Shown here: positions 1-9,126 of the stretch, piece by piece
Numbering within the stretch: the first letter of the stretch is position 1
Layout of the letters: each line of letters begins with the position of its first letter
Source of the DNA: CAZYJR01 sp964647905
GTDB taxonomy: Bacteria; Desulfobacterota; DSM-4660; Desulfatiglandales; HGW-15
Assembly: GCA_964647905.1 (NCBI GenBank)
Contig: CAZYJR010000015.1
Coordinates: 1 to 64,000 of the forward strand
Direction of reading: 5' to 3'
Length of the DNA stretch: 64,000 nt
The notes under the pieces: generated by a model
Told to the model about the DNA's origin: nothing
Database searches by the model: none
What the model saw: the letters and a program-made list of their open reading frames with translations, nothing else
Program-made: the position numbers and the translations under genes

Positions 1-1
1 A

Positions 2-2812
2 GGAGGCACGGCACAGAGATTCTGCACGTGCTCCTTATCAGGGCGAAAGACCTGCCCCCACCTCCTCGAGCTGGCCGGTCTCCTCAAGGAGGCGGGCGGG
101 CGGAGGTCCTCCCGGACGCCCCATGAGCAGTTCCTCAAGAGCCCCTGGTACCTCCTGGCATCAGCCCTGTTCGAGCACGGTGGCCCGGGCCCGCAGTCAT
201 TTCTCATCCGGCAGGCAGGAGAGGAAGAGCGGCACTGCCTGGCGGTGATGGATGAGAGCGGGAGTCCGCTTCTCACCTATATCTCCCGGGGGCCGGATCG
301 GGAGCGGCTCCAGACACGGATCCAGCCTCCCGCAGCTGAAGGAGTCGTCCCGAACCGGGCCGGAGTCCTGGAAAAGCTCGCCCTCCTCACCCTGAGCCCG
401 AATGAGCGCCTGCTCCTGGAGCGCGGCTTCAAGAGCCGCCGCTTGGCCATGGAGGAGAGCGTCTGGTACCGGCTGGCCTATCACGGGTTCAGGGAGTTCG
501 GGGCGGAATCATGCTCTTTCAGCCCCTGGGTGGAAGAGGGCACCGGCGAGTTCATCATGACCTGCGCCCACGAGCGGCACGGCCTTCTTATGCGCATCTT
601 CGTACCCAGGGAGGCGGTTTCAGGCGTTCTCCGGGCCTTGAGCAAGCATCTCCCCAACCAAAGCGGCTTTTCCATACACCCCATTCCCCTGAAATCCCTG
701 TTCAGGGTGGACGCCACCACCGAGCTCGACCTCGAAATACGGCCCATGGTCAAGCTGCTCCAGGAAGACGGAGAAGAGAGGTTCTTGGAGCGAGAGGATC
801 TGGAGAGGTTCCGCTACGGCCGTCTGGTGTTCATCCCGGAGATGGGCCTCCTTGCGGAGCTCGAAGACCCGGAGAGCGAGCGGCGATTCGGCACCCCGAG
901 AAAGATGACACTCAGCCGGTCCCAGGTGCCCAGCTACCTTGATTCGCTCCGGGAAGAGGGCGCCGGCGATCACCTCCTGGCCCCGGAGGTCGAACGCCTG
1001 CGCATATTCAAGGCGCCCGAGCGCGTAGAGATCTTCCCGGAGGCCATGGAGCGGGACTGGTGCTGGCTCTCGGTGCGCTACGGATTCGGAAATGACGAGA
1101 TCTCTCTTGCGGACATTCTGGACGCGAGGAAAAGCGGGCGGAGGTACATCAAGGTGGAAGGAGGATGGGTCGACTGCCGGAGCCCCCGCCTGACGGACCC
1201 GACCGCACACCTGGAGGAGCACAGCCCGGCGAGGGAAGGGACGGACATCTTGAGGCTTTCCAAGCTTGAGCTCCTTCGCCTGCAAGGGGCGCTTGGATCC
1301 CGACCCGGGGTAATGGGAGACGATGAGCAAAGGGAGCTCTTGGAGCGGTTCCTGGAGCTCAGGCCTTCGCGGCCCCTGCCCTCCCTCCACGGCCTGTCAT
1401 CAACCCTCCGCCGGTATCAAAGAAGCGGTGTGGAGTGGCTCTCTTTCCTGTATGAAAACGGCCTAGGGGGCCTCTTGTGCGACGACATGGGCCTCGGCAA
1501 GACCCACCAGGTCATGGCCTTGATGGTGTCCATCCTGGAGAGCGGGGAGGACGACGAGCCCTTTCTGGTGGTCTGCCCGACCACCGTCCTCGGACACTGG
1601 AGGTCAAAGATCCGCGACCACGCACCGGGACTCACGGCCGCGGTATACTACGGCGGAGACCGAGACCTTGAAAGCGCCCTTGACGAGGCCCACGTAATCC
1701 TCACTTCCTACGGCCTCCTCAGGAGAGACATAGGCCGCTTGAGCAATCAACCATTCGCCCTCGCCGTATTCGACGAGATCCAGTACCTCAAGAACCCGGT
1801 GACACGCACCCACCGGGCGGCCAAGAGAATCCAGGCACGCTCCAAGATCGGCCTTACCGGGACCCCTCTGGAAAACCGCCTCCAGGAGCTCAAGGCCCTG
1901 CTGGATATAACGATCCCGGGCTACCTGGGCCGCGACCAGGACTTCTTGGAAAGATACGTGAGACCCGTTGAGGGGCGTGACCATCCAGGCCGAAGGGATG
2001 AGTTGAGCCGCCTGATCTTTCCGTTCACCCTCCGCAGGCTCAAGAAAAGCGTTCTCACCGAGCTCCCGGAAAAGATCGAGGACATCCGTACCTGCGCGCT
2101 GACCGAAGACCAGGTCAAGCTTTACCGGGATGCGGTTTCCATGAGGGGAAAGAGGCTGGTGGACACCCTGGCCGAAGGCAGGGAGCCCGTGCCCTACATC
2201 CACGTCTTCGCCCTGTTGAACCTCCTAAAGCAGATCTGCGACCACCCGGCACTGGTGGAAGGGGACGGGACGGACCCCCATACCTACAGCTCGGGCAAAT
2301 GGGATCTATTCAAGGAGCTCCTTGCCGAGTCACTGGAGAGCGGCCAGAAGGTGGTCGTCTACAGCCAGTTCCTTGGAATGATCCGCCTGATGGAGTCACT
2401 CCTCAGGGAGATGAACATAGGACATGTCTCCCTCACCGGGGCCACCCGGAACCGGGAGGAGGTGGTGGCCCGCTTCAACCAAGACCCGGAATGCCGGGTC
2501 TACGTGGGGAGCCTGGGTGCAGGCGGCCTGGGCATCGACCTGGTGGCCGCCTCGGTAGTGATCCACTACGACCGCTGGTGGAACGCCGCCCGTGAAGATC
2601 AGGCCACCGATCGGGTCCACCGCATAGGTCAGAGGCGGGGCGTCCATGTCTTCAAGCTGGTGACCGAAGGCACCCTGGAAGAGAAAATAAGCGCAATGAT
2701 CCACAAGAAGCGCAACCTCATGGAGAGCGTAGTAAAGGAGGACGACCCCGGCCTCCTCAAGATCCTCACCAGGAAAGAACTTATCGACCTCCTGACCTTC
2801 CAGGAGCATTAG
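2..2812 (+). CDS. SNF2-family ATPase with N-terminal SWIM zinc finger (5' end outside window)
   Basis: Superfamily 2 helicase-like ATPase, probably a DNA translocase or remodeller of bacterial SNF2 (HepA/RapA-like) type. The frame is open from the left edge, so the start lies outside the window; the ATG at 248 is internal. Residues just after the edge carry a CxC...CxH pattern (FCTC, then TCPH), a SWIM zinc finger, which bacterial SNF2 proteins of this class often have. The ATPase core begins near 1390 with GLGKT (Walker A), then DEIQ (Walker B; DEIQ, not DEAH), TGTPLENR, and helicase motifs ending in VHRIGQ near 2620. The C-terminal half is complete. No neighbouring gene suggests a specific role; it may be linked to DNA repair or defence. 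The family call is firm, the biological role unknown. Confidence 0.93.
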   Translation, partial: GGTAQRFCTCSLSGRKTCPHLLELAGLLKEAGGRRSSRTPHEQFLKSPWYLLASALFEHGGPGPQSFLIRQAGEEERHCLAVMDESGSPLLTYISRGPDRERLQTRIQPPAAEGVVPNRAGVLEKLALLTLSPNERLLLERGFKSRRLAMEESVWYRLAYHGFREFGAESCSFSPWVEEGTGEFIMTCAHERHGLLMRIFVPREAVSGVLRALSKHLPNQSGFSIHPIPLKSLFRVDATTELDLEIRPMVKLLQEDGEERFLEREDLERFRYGRLVFIPEMGLLAELEDPESERRFGTPRKMTLSRSQVPSYLDSLREEGAGDHLLAPEVERLRIFKAPERVEIFPEAMERDWCWLSVRYGFGNDEISLADILDARKSGRRYIKVEGGWVDCRSPRLTDPTAHLEEHSPAREGTDILRLSKLELLRLQGALGSRPGVMGDDEQRELLERFLELRPSRPLPSLHGLSSTLRRYQRSGVEWLSFLYENGLGGLLCDDMGLGKTHQVMALMVSILESGEDDEPFLVVCPTTVLGHWRSKIRDHAPGLTAAVYYGGDRDLESALDEAHVILTSYGLLRRDIGRLSNQPFALAVFDEIQYLKNPVTRTHRAAKRIQARSKIGLTGTPLENRLQELKALLDITIPGYLGRDQDFLERYVRPVEGRDHPGRRDELSRLIFPFTLRRLKKSVLTELPEKIEDIRTCALTEDQVKLYRDAVSMRGKRLVDTLAEGREPVPYIHVFALLNLLKQICDHPALVEGDGTDPHTYSSGKWDLFKELLAESLESGQKVVVYSQFLGMIRLMESLLREMNIGHVSLTGATRNREEVVARFNQDPECRVYVGSLGAGGLGIDLVAASVVIHYDRWWNAAREDQATDRVHRIGQRRGVHVFKLVTEGTLEEKISAMIHKKRNLMESVVKEDDPGLLKILTRKELIDLLTFQEH

Positions 2813-2926
2813 CCGGGGCAATACCCGCGGAGAGGCCCGCCTGCCTCAAGATGGCTGTCAGCCAGGGCCTCGGGGTTTGACTTCCATTCTCAGGGATGGC
2901 ACATAGTCCCTGTGTGGAAGGATACT

Positions 2927-5095
2927 ATGGATAAGAGGGCAGCGAGTATGGCTGAATTCAAGTACAGCAATGTCCGGAAGGAGATGGAGCTATACGGCTA
3001 CGACGACGTGGTCAGGAGCCACTGCCGCATGTGCCACGGCGGGTGCGGGGTGCTCGTCTATCTCAAGGGCGGGAGGGCGGAGAAGATCGCGGGCGACCCT
3101 GACTGCCCCATCAACCACGGCACCCTCTGCTCCAAAGGGATCGGATCGATCCAATTGGCTTATCACCCGGATAGGCTTACCCACCCGGTCCGGCGGGTGG
3201 GCCCCAAAGGGAGCGGGAATTGGGAGCGCATCTCATGGGACGAGGCCCTGGATACCATCGCGGAGAAGCTCTGCGGGTACAGGGAAGCATTTGGGGCGGA
3301 GTCCGTTGTCATGGGCTACGGAACGGGCAGGGACAACGAGGCGGTCATCTACCGCTTCGCCAACCTCTTCGGAACGCCCAACGTGCTGACAGCGGGCCAT
3401 TTCTGCTACGGCCCCAGGATCGCCACCAGCATACTCATCTGCGGGACCAATCCTATCGTGGACTACGAGAACCTTCCCAAGTGCATCATGGTATGGGGCA
3501 ACAACCTGGTGATAAGCAACCCGGACTGCTACAAGGGGGAGCCCTTCTCCGCCGCCCTGGATGCAGGTGCAAGGCTGATAGCCGTGGATCCCAGGCTCAC
3601 CCGCATCGCGGCCCGGGCCGACGTCTGGCTGCCGCTGAGACCCGGGACCGATGCGGCCCTGGCCTATGGGATGCTCCGCGTAATCATAGAAGAGGGGCTC
3701 TATGACCGGGAGTTCGTGGAAAACCATGTCTACGGGTGGGAGCCGTTTCTGAAGAGGGTCGAGGAGTATCCCTTGGAAAGGGTGGAGGGGATAACCTGGG
3801 TGCCCGAAGAAAAGATCCGGGAGGCGGCACGGCTCTTCGCCCGAACCAAGCCGGCCGCGATTCAGTGGGGTGTCGCCATAGAGCAGCAGATCAATTGCGC
3901 GGACAACGACCGGCTGCTGATGTTCCTCATGGGGATCACCGGGAACATCGACGCCCCCGGGGGGCAGGTGCTGTTCAAGCCGCCCAGGATCCGCAATGTC
4001 GGATACTTCGGGGCTCACCGGATGCTCCCTGATACCCAGCGGGAAAAGCGGCTCGGCGGAGACAGGTTCCGTCTGGCCGGCCATTTCGCCATCATCAACC
4101 CCAAGTGCGTATGGGACGCCATATTGGAGGAGAGGCCCTACCCGGTCAAGGCCCTCTTTTTCATCAGCTCCAACCCGCTCATCACCCGTGCCAACGCGGC
4201 TGAAGTCCACCGGGCCTTGGAAGAGGTGGAGTTCATGGCGGTATCGGATTTCTTCATCACCCCCACCGCAGAGATGGCGGATATTGTCCTTCCTGCCGCC
4301 ACTTGGCTGGAGATGGACTATATAGGGGACTTCTGGAAGCGGCACGGCTATATCCTGCCCAGGAGAAAGGCCATCCAGGTGAGGGAGTGCCGCTCGGACC
4401 ACGAGATGTTGAATGACCTGGCCCGCCGCGTGGGGCAGGGCGAGCACTGGTGGGACGATTTCGAGCAGGCGTTGGACTGGATACTGGAGCCCATGGGAAT
4501 CACATGGCAGGAGTTCAAAAGGATGGACCATATCCGTGGCGAGGTGCTTCATCAAAAGCATGAGACCCGGGGGTTTTCCACCCCCACGCGGAAATTCGAG
4601 GTCTACTCCACGGTCCTGGAAGGCATGGGATACGATCCCCTGCCGGCATACCGGGAGCCTCCGGAGAGCCCGTACAGCACCCCGGAGATCTACCGGGACT
4701 TCCCTTACATCCTGATCACAGGGAGGCGATTGCCGGGATTCTTCCATACCGAGAACCGCCAGGCCCCTTGGTTGAGGGAGCTTCACCCGGACCCGGTGGT
4801 GGAGATCCACCCGGAGGCCGCCGCCAGGGAAGGAATCGAGGAAGGGGATTGGGTAATACTAGAGTCTCGCCGGGGAAAGGCCAGGCAGAAAGCGAGGCTC
4901 TTCGAGGGTATGGACCCGAGGATCGTCTCGGCCGAGCACGGCTGGTGGTTCCCTGAGAGGAAGGACCCCGGCCATGGCTGGGATGAATCCAACATCAATA
5001 TGCTCACGGACAACGCCTACGAGACCTGCGATCCCGCAATGGGGGCCACCAATGTGAGGACCCTTCTTTGCAGGATATACCCCGAGAAGACCTGA
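2927..5095 (+). CDS. Molybdopterin oxidoreductase, DMSO-reductase family, catalytic subunit
   Basis: Large Mo/W-bisPGD enzyme of about 722 aa. Near the N-terminus CRMCHGGC followed by TLCSKG supplies four Cys (C-x2-C-x3-C-x27-C) for a [4Fe-4S] cluster, as in formate dehydrogenase, thiosulfate/polysulfide reductase and acetylene hydratase relatives. FCYGPR at about residue 160 places a Cys where the metal ligand sits in this family, so Cys rather than Sec or Ser coordination is likely. The C-terminal MopB-binding domain has ITGRRLPGFFHTENR. No twin-arginine signal is visible, so a cytoplasmic enzyme is expected. GGAAGGA precedes the ATG at 2927; a GTG at 2912 and an ATG at 2948 are alternatives. 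The gene is followed directly by its Fe-S partner, with no membrane anchor gene. The substrate cannot be assigned. Confidence 0.9.
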   Translation: MDKRAASMAEFKYSNVRKEMELYGYDDVVRSHCRMCHGGCGVLVYLKGGRAEKIAGDPDCPINHGTLCSKGIGSIQLAYHPDRLTHPVRRVGPKGSGNWERISWDEALDTIAEKLCGYREAFGAESVVMGYGTGRDNEAVIYRFANLFGTPNVLTAGHFCYGPRIATSILICGTNPIVDYENLPKCIMVWGNNLVISNPDCYKGEPFSAALDAGARLIAVDPRLTRIAARADVWLPLRPGTDAALAYGMLRVIIEEGLYDREFVENHVYGWEPFLKRVEEYPLERVEGITWVPEEKIREAARLFARTKPAAIQWGVAIEQQINCADNDRLLMFLMGITGNIDAPGGQVLFKPPRIRNVGYFGAHRMLPDTQREKRLGGDRFRLAGHFAIINPKCVWDAILEERPYPVKALFFISSNPLITRANAAEVHRALEEVEFMAVSDFFITPTAEMADIVLPAATWLEMDYIGDFWKRHGYILPRRKAIQVRECRSDHEMLNDLARRVGQGEHWWDDFEQALDWILEPMGITWQEFKRMDHIRGEVLHQKHETRGFSTPTRKFEVYSTVLEGMGYDPLPAYREPPESPYSTPEIYRDFPYILITGRRLPGFFHTENRQAPWLRELHPDPVVEIHPEAAAREGIEEGDWVILESRRGKARQKARLFEGMDPRIVSAEHGWWFPERKDPGHGWDESNINMLTDNAYETCDPAMGATNVRTLLCRIYPEKT

Positions 5096-5109
5096 CGGAG
5101 GAAAATCAT

Positions 5110-5643
5110 ATGACCCGATTCGCGCTGATCATCGACCATCAGGCCTGCTGGGGATGCAAGACATGTGAGGTGGCCTGCAAGCAGGAGAACCGAGCGCCCT
5201 ACGGTCTCAAGCTGATTAGTGTGCATGAAGACGGCCCCAGGCTGGCCGGGGACAAACCGGATTTCACCTATCGGGTGACTACCTGCAGGCAATGCGAAGA
5301 GCCGGATTGCGCGCAGGTCTGCCCCGAGGAGGCGATCACCAGGAGGGAGGACGGAATCGTGGTCCTGGACGGAGAAAAGTGCAGCGGGTGCGGGCTGTGC
5401 GTGGAAGAATGTCCTTATGATGCAGTAGTCCTGGACCTGGAACTGGGCTTGGCCCGGAAATGCAACCTCTGCCTCCACAGGGTGGACAACGGGCTGGTGC
5501 CCGCGTGTGCGGACAACGTGTGCCCTGCCCACTGCATCCACTTCGGCGACCCGGACGCCCTCCTGAGCGGCATCCGGGCAAGAAGGACCGCTTGCGTCAC
5601 CCTGCCCCCATTCGATCCCTACGCCGCTGATCAAAGTGGATAG
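5110..5643 (+). CDS. Four-cluster ferredoxin subunit (DmsB/PsrB type)
   Basis: Electron-transfer subunit of 177 aa with four Cys groups: CWGCKTCEVAC, CRQCEEPDCAQVC, CSGCGLCVEEC and CNLC...CADNVCPAHC. These support four [4Fe-4S] clusters, as in DmsB, PsrB and PhsB. It begins 14 nt after the molybdopterin subunit stops, with GGAGG upstream of the ATG at 5110, so the two genes form an operon and presumably a heterodimer. An in-frame ATG at 5068 would overlap the upstream gene and lacks a good ribosome site. No NrfD/DmsC-type anchor follows; the next gene is on the opposite strand 10 nt away. The complex is therefore probably soluble and passes electrons to or from an unlinked partner. Confidence 0.92.
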   Translation: MTRFALIIDHQACWGCKTCEVACKQENRAPYGLKLISVHEDGPRLAGDKPDFTYRVTTCRQCEEPDCAQVCPEEAITRREDGIVVLDGEKCSGCGLCVEECPYDAVVLDLELGLARKCNLCLHRVDNGLVPACADNVCPAHCIHFGDPDALLSGIRARRTACVTLPPFDPYAADQSG

Positions 5644-5653
5644 GGGATGCGGG

Positions 5654-6271
5654 TCACAGCACTCCAAGCAGCCTCAGGCCGTCGCGGAACAGGACCAGGG
5701 CCAGGGCCCAGAGTACGACCCCGAGAAGACGCATGGTGTAGATGTAGATCTTTCCTGAGAGGAACGATTTGAATCGGCCCACCAGGACGACCAGCACCAT
5801 CTTCGATCCCAAGAGCAGGAGGTAGAAGCTGCCTACGAAGGCTGCAGGGGCCAACCTGTGCTGATCCAGGGCCTTGAGGATGATCGGGGCCCCCACGCTG
5901 AACCAGAAGAGATAGGGGTGCGGGTTCAAGGCGTTTACCACGACCCCCTTGGCAAGCGATCGGCTCCCAGCCTTCTCTATATCGAGCTCCACCTGCCTGG
6001 TGCGGATGCTCCCGCAGCCCAGGTATAGAACGAAGAGGCCGCCCACCAAGGACATGACTCCCAAGACCGTGTGAAATGCAGGGAGCTTGGACAGGACAAA
6101 GACCGCCAGGGCGATTATCGGGGCGTCGGTCACCACCGGGGCCAAGGCCACCCTGGCACCGGATTTCACATCATACCGGAGTGTCTCGGATATCGTGAGG
6201 GTAAGGAGCGGGCCCGGAGCAATCCCTGCATAGAAACCCAGGACAAAGCCCATGCCGAGGAAATCGATCAT
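5654..6271 (-). CDS. LysE/RhtB-family exporter
   Basis: Integral membrane protein of 205 aa with about six hydrophobic segments. It starts FLGMGFVLGFYAGIAPGPL, the amphipathic N-terminus and APGP motif typical of LysE/RhtB amino-acid exporters. Family members export lysine, homoserine, threonine or related metabolites by exchange with protons; the substrate here is unknown. GGGGGAG lies 9 nt upstream of the ATG at 6271; a TTG one codon earlier is a less likely start. It is a single gene converging with the ferredoxin gene, with only 10 nt between the stops. The 200-nt gap upstream (6272-6470) contains an AT-rich stretch near 6375-6400 that may hold its promoter, but no clean boxes were found. 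Confidence 0.85.
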   Translation of the reverse strand: MIDFLGMGFVLGFYAGIAPGPLLTLTISETLRYDVKSGARVALAPVVTDAPIIALAVFVLSKLPAFHTVLGVMSLVGGLFVLYLGCGSIRTRQVELDIEKAGSRSLAKGVVVNALNPHPYLFWFSVGAPIILKALDQHRLAPAAFVGSFYLLLLGSKMVLVVLVGRFKSFLSGKIYIYTMRLLGVVLWALALVLFRDGLRLLGVL

Positions 6272-6470
6272 CAATCAAGGCTCCCCCTTTTTCCCCGCTG
6301 CGTCAAGCCCGGGCCTTTCGTTCTTGAGACGCCCGGCCGGCCCCGGCCTGTCCGAGGGTTGCCCAATGGCCTTTATGTGAATATATTTTGTTTATCCGGC
6401 AGGTTCTTCGAGTCAAATGCCTGGCATCACCGGTTAAGCCAGCATGACCGCCGAGCGGTGCATAGCTGAG

Positions 6471-6950
6471 CTAATCGAGGCGTTTCCTGAAGAGGACCTT
6501 GGCGTCCCCGGGCCTGTTGTAGTCCAGGGTCACGGGGACCCCTCGATCCTCGGCGTCCCCCTCCTCCGGAAGGAAACCAAGCCTCCTGTGAAACGAGATG
6601 GACCCTCGGTTCACAGGAGAGGTACAGGATCGGACTGCGGTACGGCCATTCAGGCGGCACATATCGAAGAACCTTGTATAGAGGGCCCTTGCAAGGCCCT
6701 GGTTGCGGTGGGCGGGATGGACGCCGACAAAGTGGATATAAGCCTCGTCCGACCTGGACGAGGAGAGGAACCCCACCAGGAAGCCGGCCAGCATGCCTCG
6801 ATCTTCGGCTATCAGGGAGGTGTCGTTGAAGTGCACTAGAAAAAGCCTGGGAAGCATGGGTCTCAGGTCCCTTCCGCCCCACCACTCGGGCATCACTTCC
6901 ATGATGCGGGGATGATCAGAAGAAAGGGCCTTTCGTATCTCAAGCGTCAA
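6471..6950 (-). CDS. GNAT-family N-acetyltransferase, TTG start
   Basis: Acetyl-CoA-dependent acetyltransferase of about 159 aa. The core shows VGVHPAHRNQGLARAL, which is motif A (R/QxxGxG/A) that holds the acetyl-CoA pyrophosphate, and later SISFHRRLGF typical of motif B. The start is read as TTG at 6950: that TTG overlaps the TGA of the upstream PPOX gene as TTGA, and AGAGG lies 7 nt before it. The frame stays open further upstream inside the PPOX gene, but that sequence has no acetyltransferase features. Translation is probably coupled to the PPOX gene. The acceptor substrate is unknown. Confidence 0.84.
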   Translation of the reverse strand: MTLEIRKALSSDHPRIMEVMPEWWGGRDLRPMLPRLFLVHFNDTSLIAEDRGMLAGFLVGFLSSSRSDEAYIHFVGVHPAHRNQGLARALYTRFFDMCRLNGRTAVRSCTSPVNRGSISFHRRLGFLPEEGDAEDRGVPVTLDYNRPGDAKVLFRKRLD

Positions 6951-7426
6951 AGTCCGACCTCTTCTCGGAATCCGAACTCGATCTTGTTGTCCAGGTAGTA
7001 AACCAGCTCGGGATCGAACCGGTAGAACCGAACCCGAAACCGCTTGGCGAATCCCTCCAGGTCCAGGTCCTGCGCCGGGTCGAAGAACTCCCTTGTGAAT
7101 GGATACTTCTCTGTGTAGGCCCTGACCGCTCTTACGGCCCTCAGACCCGGGCCCACCTTGTGGATCCGGCCGGACATCTGGATCCCGCGTATCTCCCTCC
7201 AGGATGAAACAAAGGGGTAGATGGCAGCCGATACCGGGCGATTTCCAGTGGATTCCCGTATGTGCCTGGAATCCGGGGCCGAGAAAAAGTAAAAGGCCTT
7301 GTCGTAGAACACATAATATACAGGGGCCGCCCATGGCCCGCCCTCTCCGGCCGTGGCCAGGGCCATTGTGCTCTGGGACTGGATCAGCTCTCTTGCCAGT
7401 ACTCGCAGATCGTGCTCCTCGCTCAT
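6947..7426 (-). CDS. Pyridoxamine 5'-phosphate oxidase-like flavin-binding protein
   Basis: Small split-barrel protein of 159 aa. STMALATAGEGGPWAAPVYY at residues 19-38 is the first strand pair of the PPOX/FMN-binding fold, followed by FYFFSAPDSRHI. Such proteins bind FMN, F420 or heme and often act as small oxidoreductases; a function cannot be fixed from the fold. GGAGG sits just before the ATG at 7426. Its stop overlaps the start of the acetyltransferase gene by 4 nt, so the two are an operon. The 160-nt gap upstream (7427-7587) has no recognisable terminator. Confidence 0.83.
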   Translation of the reverse strand: MSEEHDLRVLARELIQSQSTMALATAGEGGPWAAPVYYVFYDKAFYFFSAPDSRHIRESTGNRPVSAAIYPFVSSWREIRGIQMSGRIHKVGPGLRAVRAVRAYTEKYPFTREFFDPAQDLDLEGFAKRFRVRFYRFDPELVYYLDNKIEFGFREEVGL

Positions 7427-7587
7427 GCTCCTCCATCCAGCGTGCGGGTAATGTGACTCACTTCAAATGAAGACTACACGAACGCGAGGCCTTTGAAAAT
7501 CTCATTTTGCAAGCTGAGCAAAGAAGTTTGGCTCCCCGATTTCATCAAGTACGAGGCGGGCTCGATGTCCAGTCTTTTGTTTATCTG

Positions 7588-9012
7588 TCATTGATTGGAA
7601 TTCATCGGGATGTTGTATTTCTTAATTTTCTTATACAGCAGCGTTCTGTGAATTCCAAGCAATTCAGCGGCTCGAGACTTATTGTATCCGGTAGACTCCA
7701 AAGCGTAGCGTATTGCTTCTCTTTCAGCATTACCTTGGATATTTTTCAATGTCTTTTGATCATGTTCTGTCAAATACTGTTTAGTTCGATGTAAATAGAA
7801 TGGTAAATCGCAGGTATATATTATATTCCCTTTCAAGGTAGAGACAATTCTCTCCAAGACATTAGAAAGCTCCCTAGCATTACCAGGCCAATTATATTTT
7901 TTCAGTGATTTTTCAGCCTGAGAATCTATTATTATATCAGGGAATGAAGCCTCTTCTATTATCCTTTGTAGTATATTGTAAGTCATAGGGATGATGTCTT
8001 CTGGTCGCTCTCTTAGTGGCGGAATGTGTAAGGGAATCACGTTCAAACGATAGTACAAATCTTTTCTAAAACGGCCCTCTTCGATCATCTGCTCAAGGTC
8101 TTGGTTGCTAGCTGCGATGAGACGGAAATCCGCGTTGATCAGAGATGTCCCCCCAACCCGTTCAAACTCCTTCTCCTCCAATACCCTCAGGACCTTGGGT
8201 TGCATCTCAAGCGGCAAGTCACCGATTTCATCTAAAAAAACGGTCCCGTGCCGGGCCAGCTCCAGCTTGCCCGGTTTCCCCTCGGACTTGGCACCTGTAA
8301 ACGCGCCTCTCTCATAGCCGAAGAGCTCTGATTCGAGCAGGTCCTTGGGAATGGATGCGCAGTTGATGCGGATGAAAGGGTGCAGCTTCCTGGGACTTGC
8401 GTGATGTATGGCCTGGGCGAAAAGCTCCTTTCCAGTTCCCGACTCGCCGGTGATCAGCACCGGGAGGTGGGTCGCGGCGGCCTGTAAGGCGTCGTCCTTG
8501 AGTCTGTTCAGTGCTTTGCTCACGCCGACGATGCTCTCCAGGGTGTACTTGGTGGAGCGCAGCGACATCAGCTCCTTTTCATACATCTCCACTTTGCGTT
8601 CCAGGACTTGGAGTTTTTCCGCCAACCTCTTTACATCCCTAACATCCTTGAACATAACCTGCCCGAAGACCGCCACCACTTCCCCGCTCTTCCTTATGGG
8701 GATCCTTTGGACCACCATGTCCTGCCCCATGATTCGCTGGCTCTGGTTGATCTCAGCCCTACCCGTCTTGGCCACGATGTGCATGCGGGTGTTTTCCACC
8801 ACCTCGGTGCAATGCTTCCCGATCTGTTCCTCCGGGTTGATCCCCAAGAAGTCGCCGTAAGGCTTGTTGAAATGGGTGATGAATCCATCCGGATCGGTCA
8901 CCACGCAGCCGTTGTAAATGCTGTCGAATATAAGCTCATAGAGGGCCAGCCTTTCTCTGATGATATCCTTATGCCTCTCCCGGGAGACAAGCTTATCCCC
9001 TTGTTGTTGCAT
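7588..9012 (-). CDS. PAS-domain sigma-54 activator (NtrC/PrdR-like family)
   Basis: Transcription activator of 474 aa that acts with RpoN. Residues 22-125 form a PAS sensor domain (VTDPDGFITHFNKPYGDFLG), followed by a coiled linker. The AAA+ domain has Walker A TGESGTGKE at 189-197, the sigma-54 contact loop GAFTGA at 236-241 and DEIGDL at 261-266. A Fis-type helix-turn-helix ends the protein (YNKSRAAELLGIHRTLLYKK). There is no receiver domain, so control is probably by a small ligand or redox signal at the PAS domain. It is transcribed divergently from the SDR gene, the likely target, with a candidate sigma-54 promoter between them. The last 500 nt of the gene (7588-8100) are visibly AT-richer than the rest. 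Confidence 0.95.
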   Translation of the reverse strand: MQQQGDKLVSRERHKDIIRERLALYELIFDSIYNGCVVTDPDGFITHFNKPYGDFLGINPEEQIGKHCTEVVENTRMHIVAKTGRAEINQSQRIMGQDMVVQRIPIRKSGEVVAVFGQVMFKDVRDVKRLAEKLQVLERKVEMYEKELMSLRSTKYTLESIVGVSKALNRLKDDALQAAATHLPVLITGESGTGKELFAQAIHHASPRKLHPFIRINCASIPKDLLESELFGYERGAFTGAKSEGKPGKLELARHGTVFLDEIGDLPLEMQPKVLRVLEEKEFERVGGTSLINADFRLIAASNQDLEQMIEEGRFRKDLYYRLNVIPLHIPPLRERPEDIIPMTYNILQRIIEEASFPDIIIDSQAEKSLKKYNWPGNARELSNVLERIVSTLKGNIIYTCDLPFYLHRTKQYLTEHDQKTLKNIQGNAEREAIRYALESTGYNKSRAAELLGIHRTLLYKKIKKYNIPMNSNQ

Positions 9013-9095
9013 GCGCGCCTTCTCCCTTCCTGCCGGTCTCTGGCCCCATGCCGGCCGGTATTGTCTGTATCAAAACAATAACATGTATCCTGTTT

Positions 9096-9113
9096 GGTAT
9101 AGCAGCTTATACC
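9096..9113. promoter_or_regulatory. Inverted repeat, candidate activator site
   Basis: GGTATA and TATACC form a perfect 6-bp inverted repeat around a 6-nt spacer. It lies in the 330-bp gap between the sigma-54 activator gene and the SDR gene, 13 nt before the candidate sigma-54 promoter. The position and symmetry fit a binding site for the adjacent Fis-type helix-turn-helix; this is inference. The rest of the gap (9013-9342) shows no gene. Confidence 0.4.
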
Positions 9114-9126
9114 GTTTTGCCCCGAA

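Noticed and set aside
3233..4810. 525-codon minus-strand frame opposite the molybdopterin subunit
   Set aside because: Composition is that of a GC-rich antisense shadow; the plus strand encodes a complete recognised enzyme.
6471..7436. One long frame covering both the acetyltransferase and the PPOX region
   Set aside because: The upstream part has no protein-like features and overlaps a clear PPOX protein in another frame; the GNAT gene starts at the TTGA overlap.
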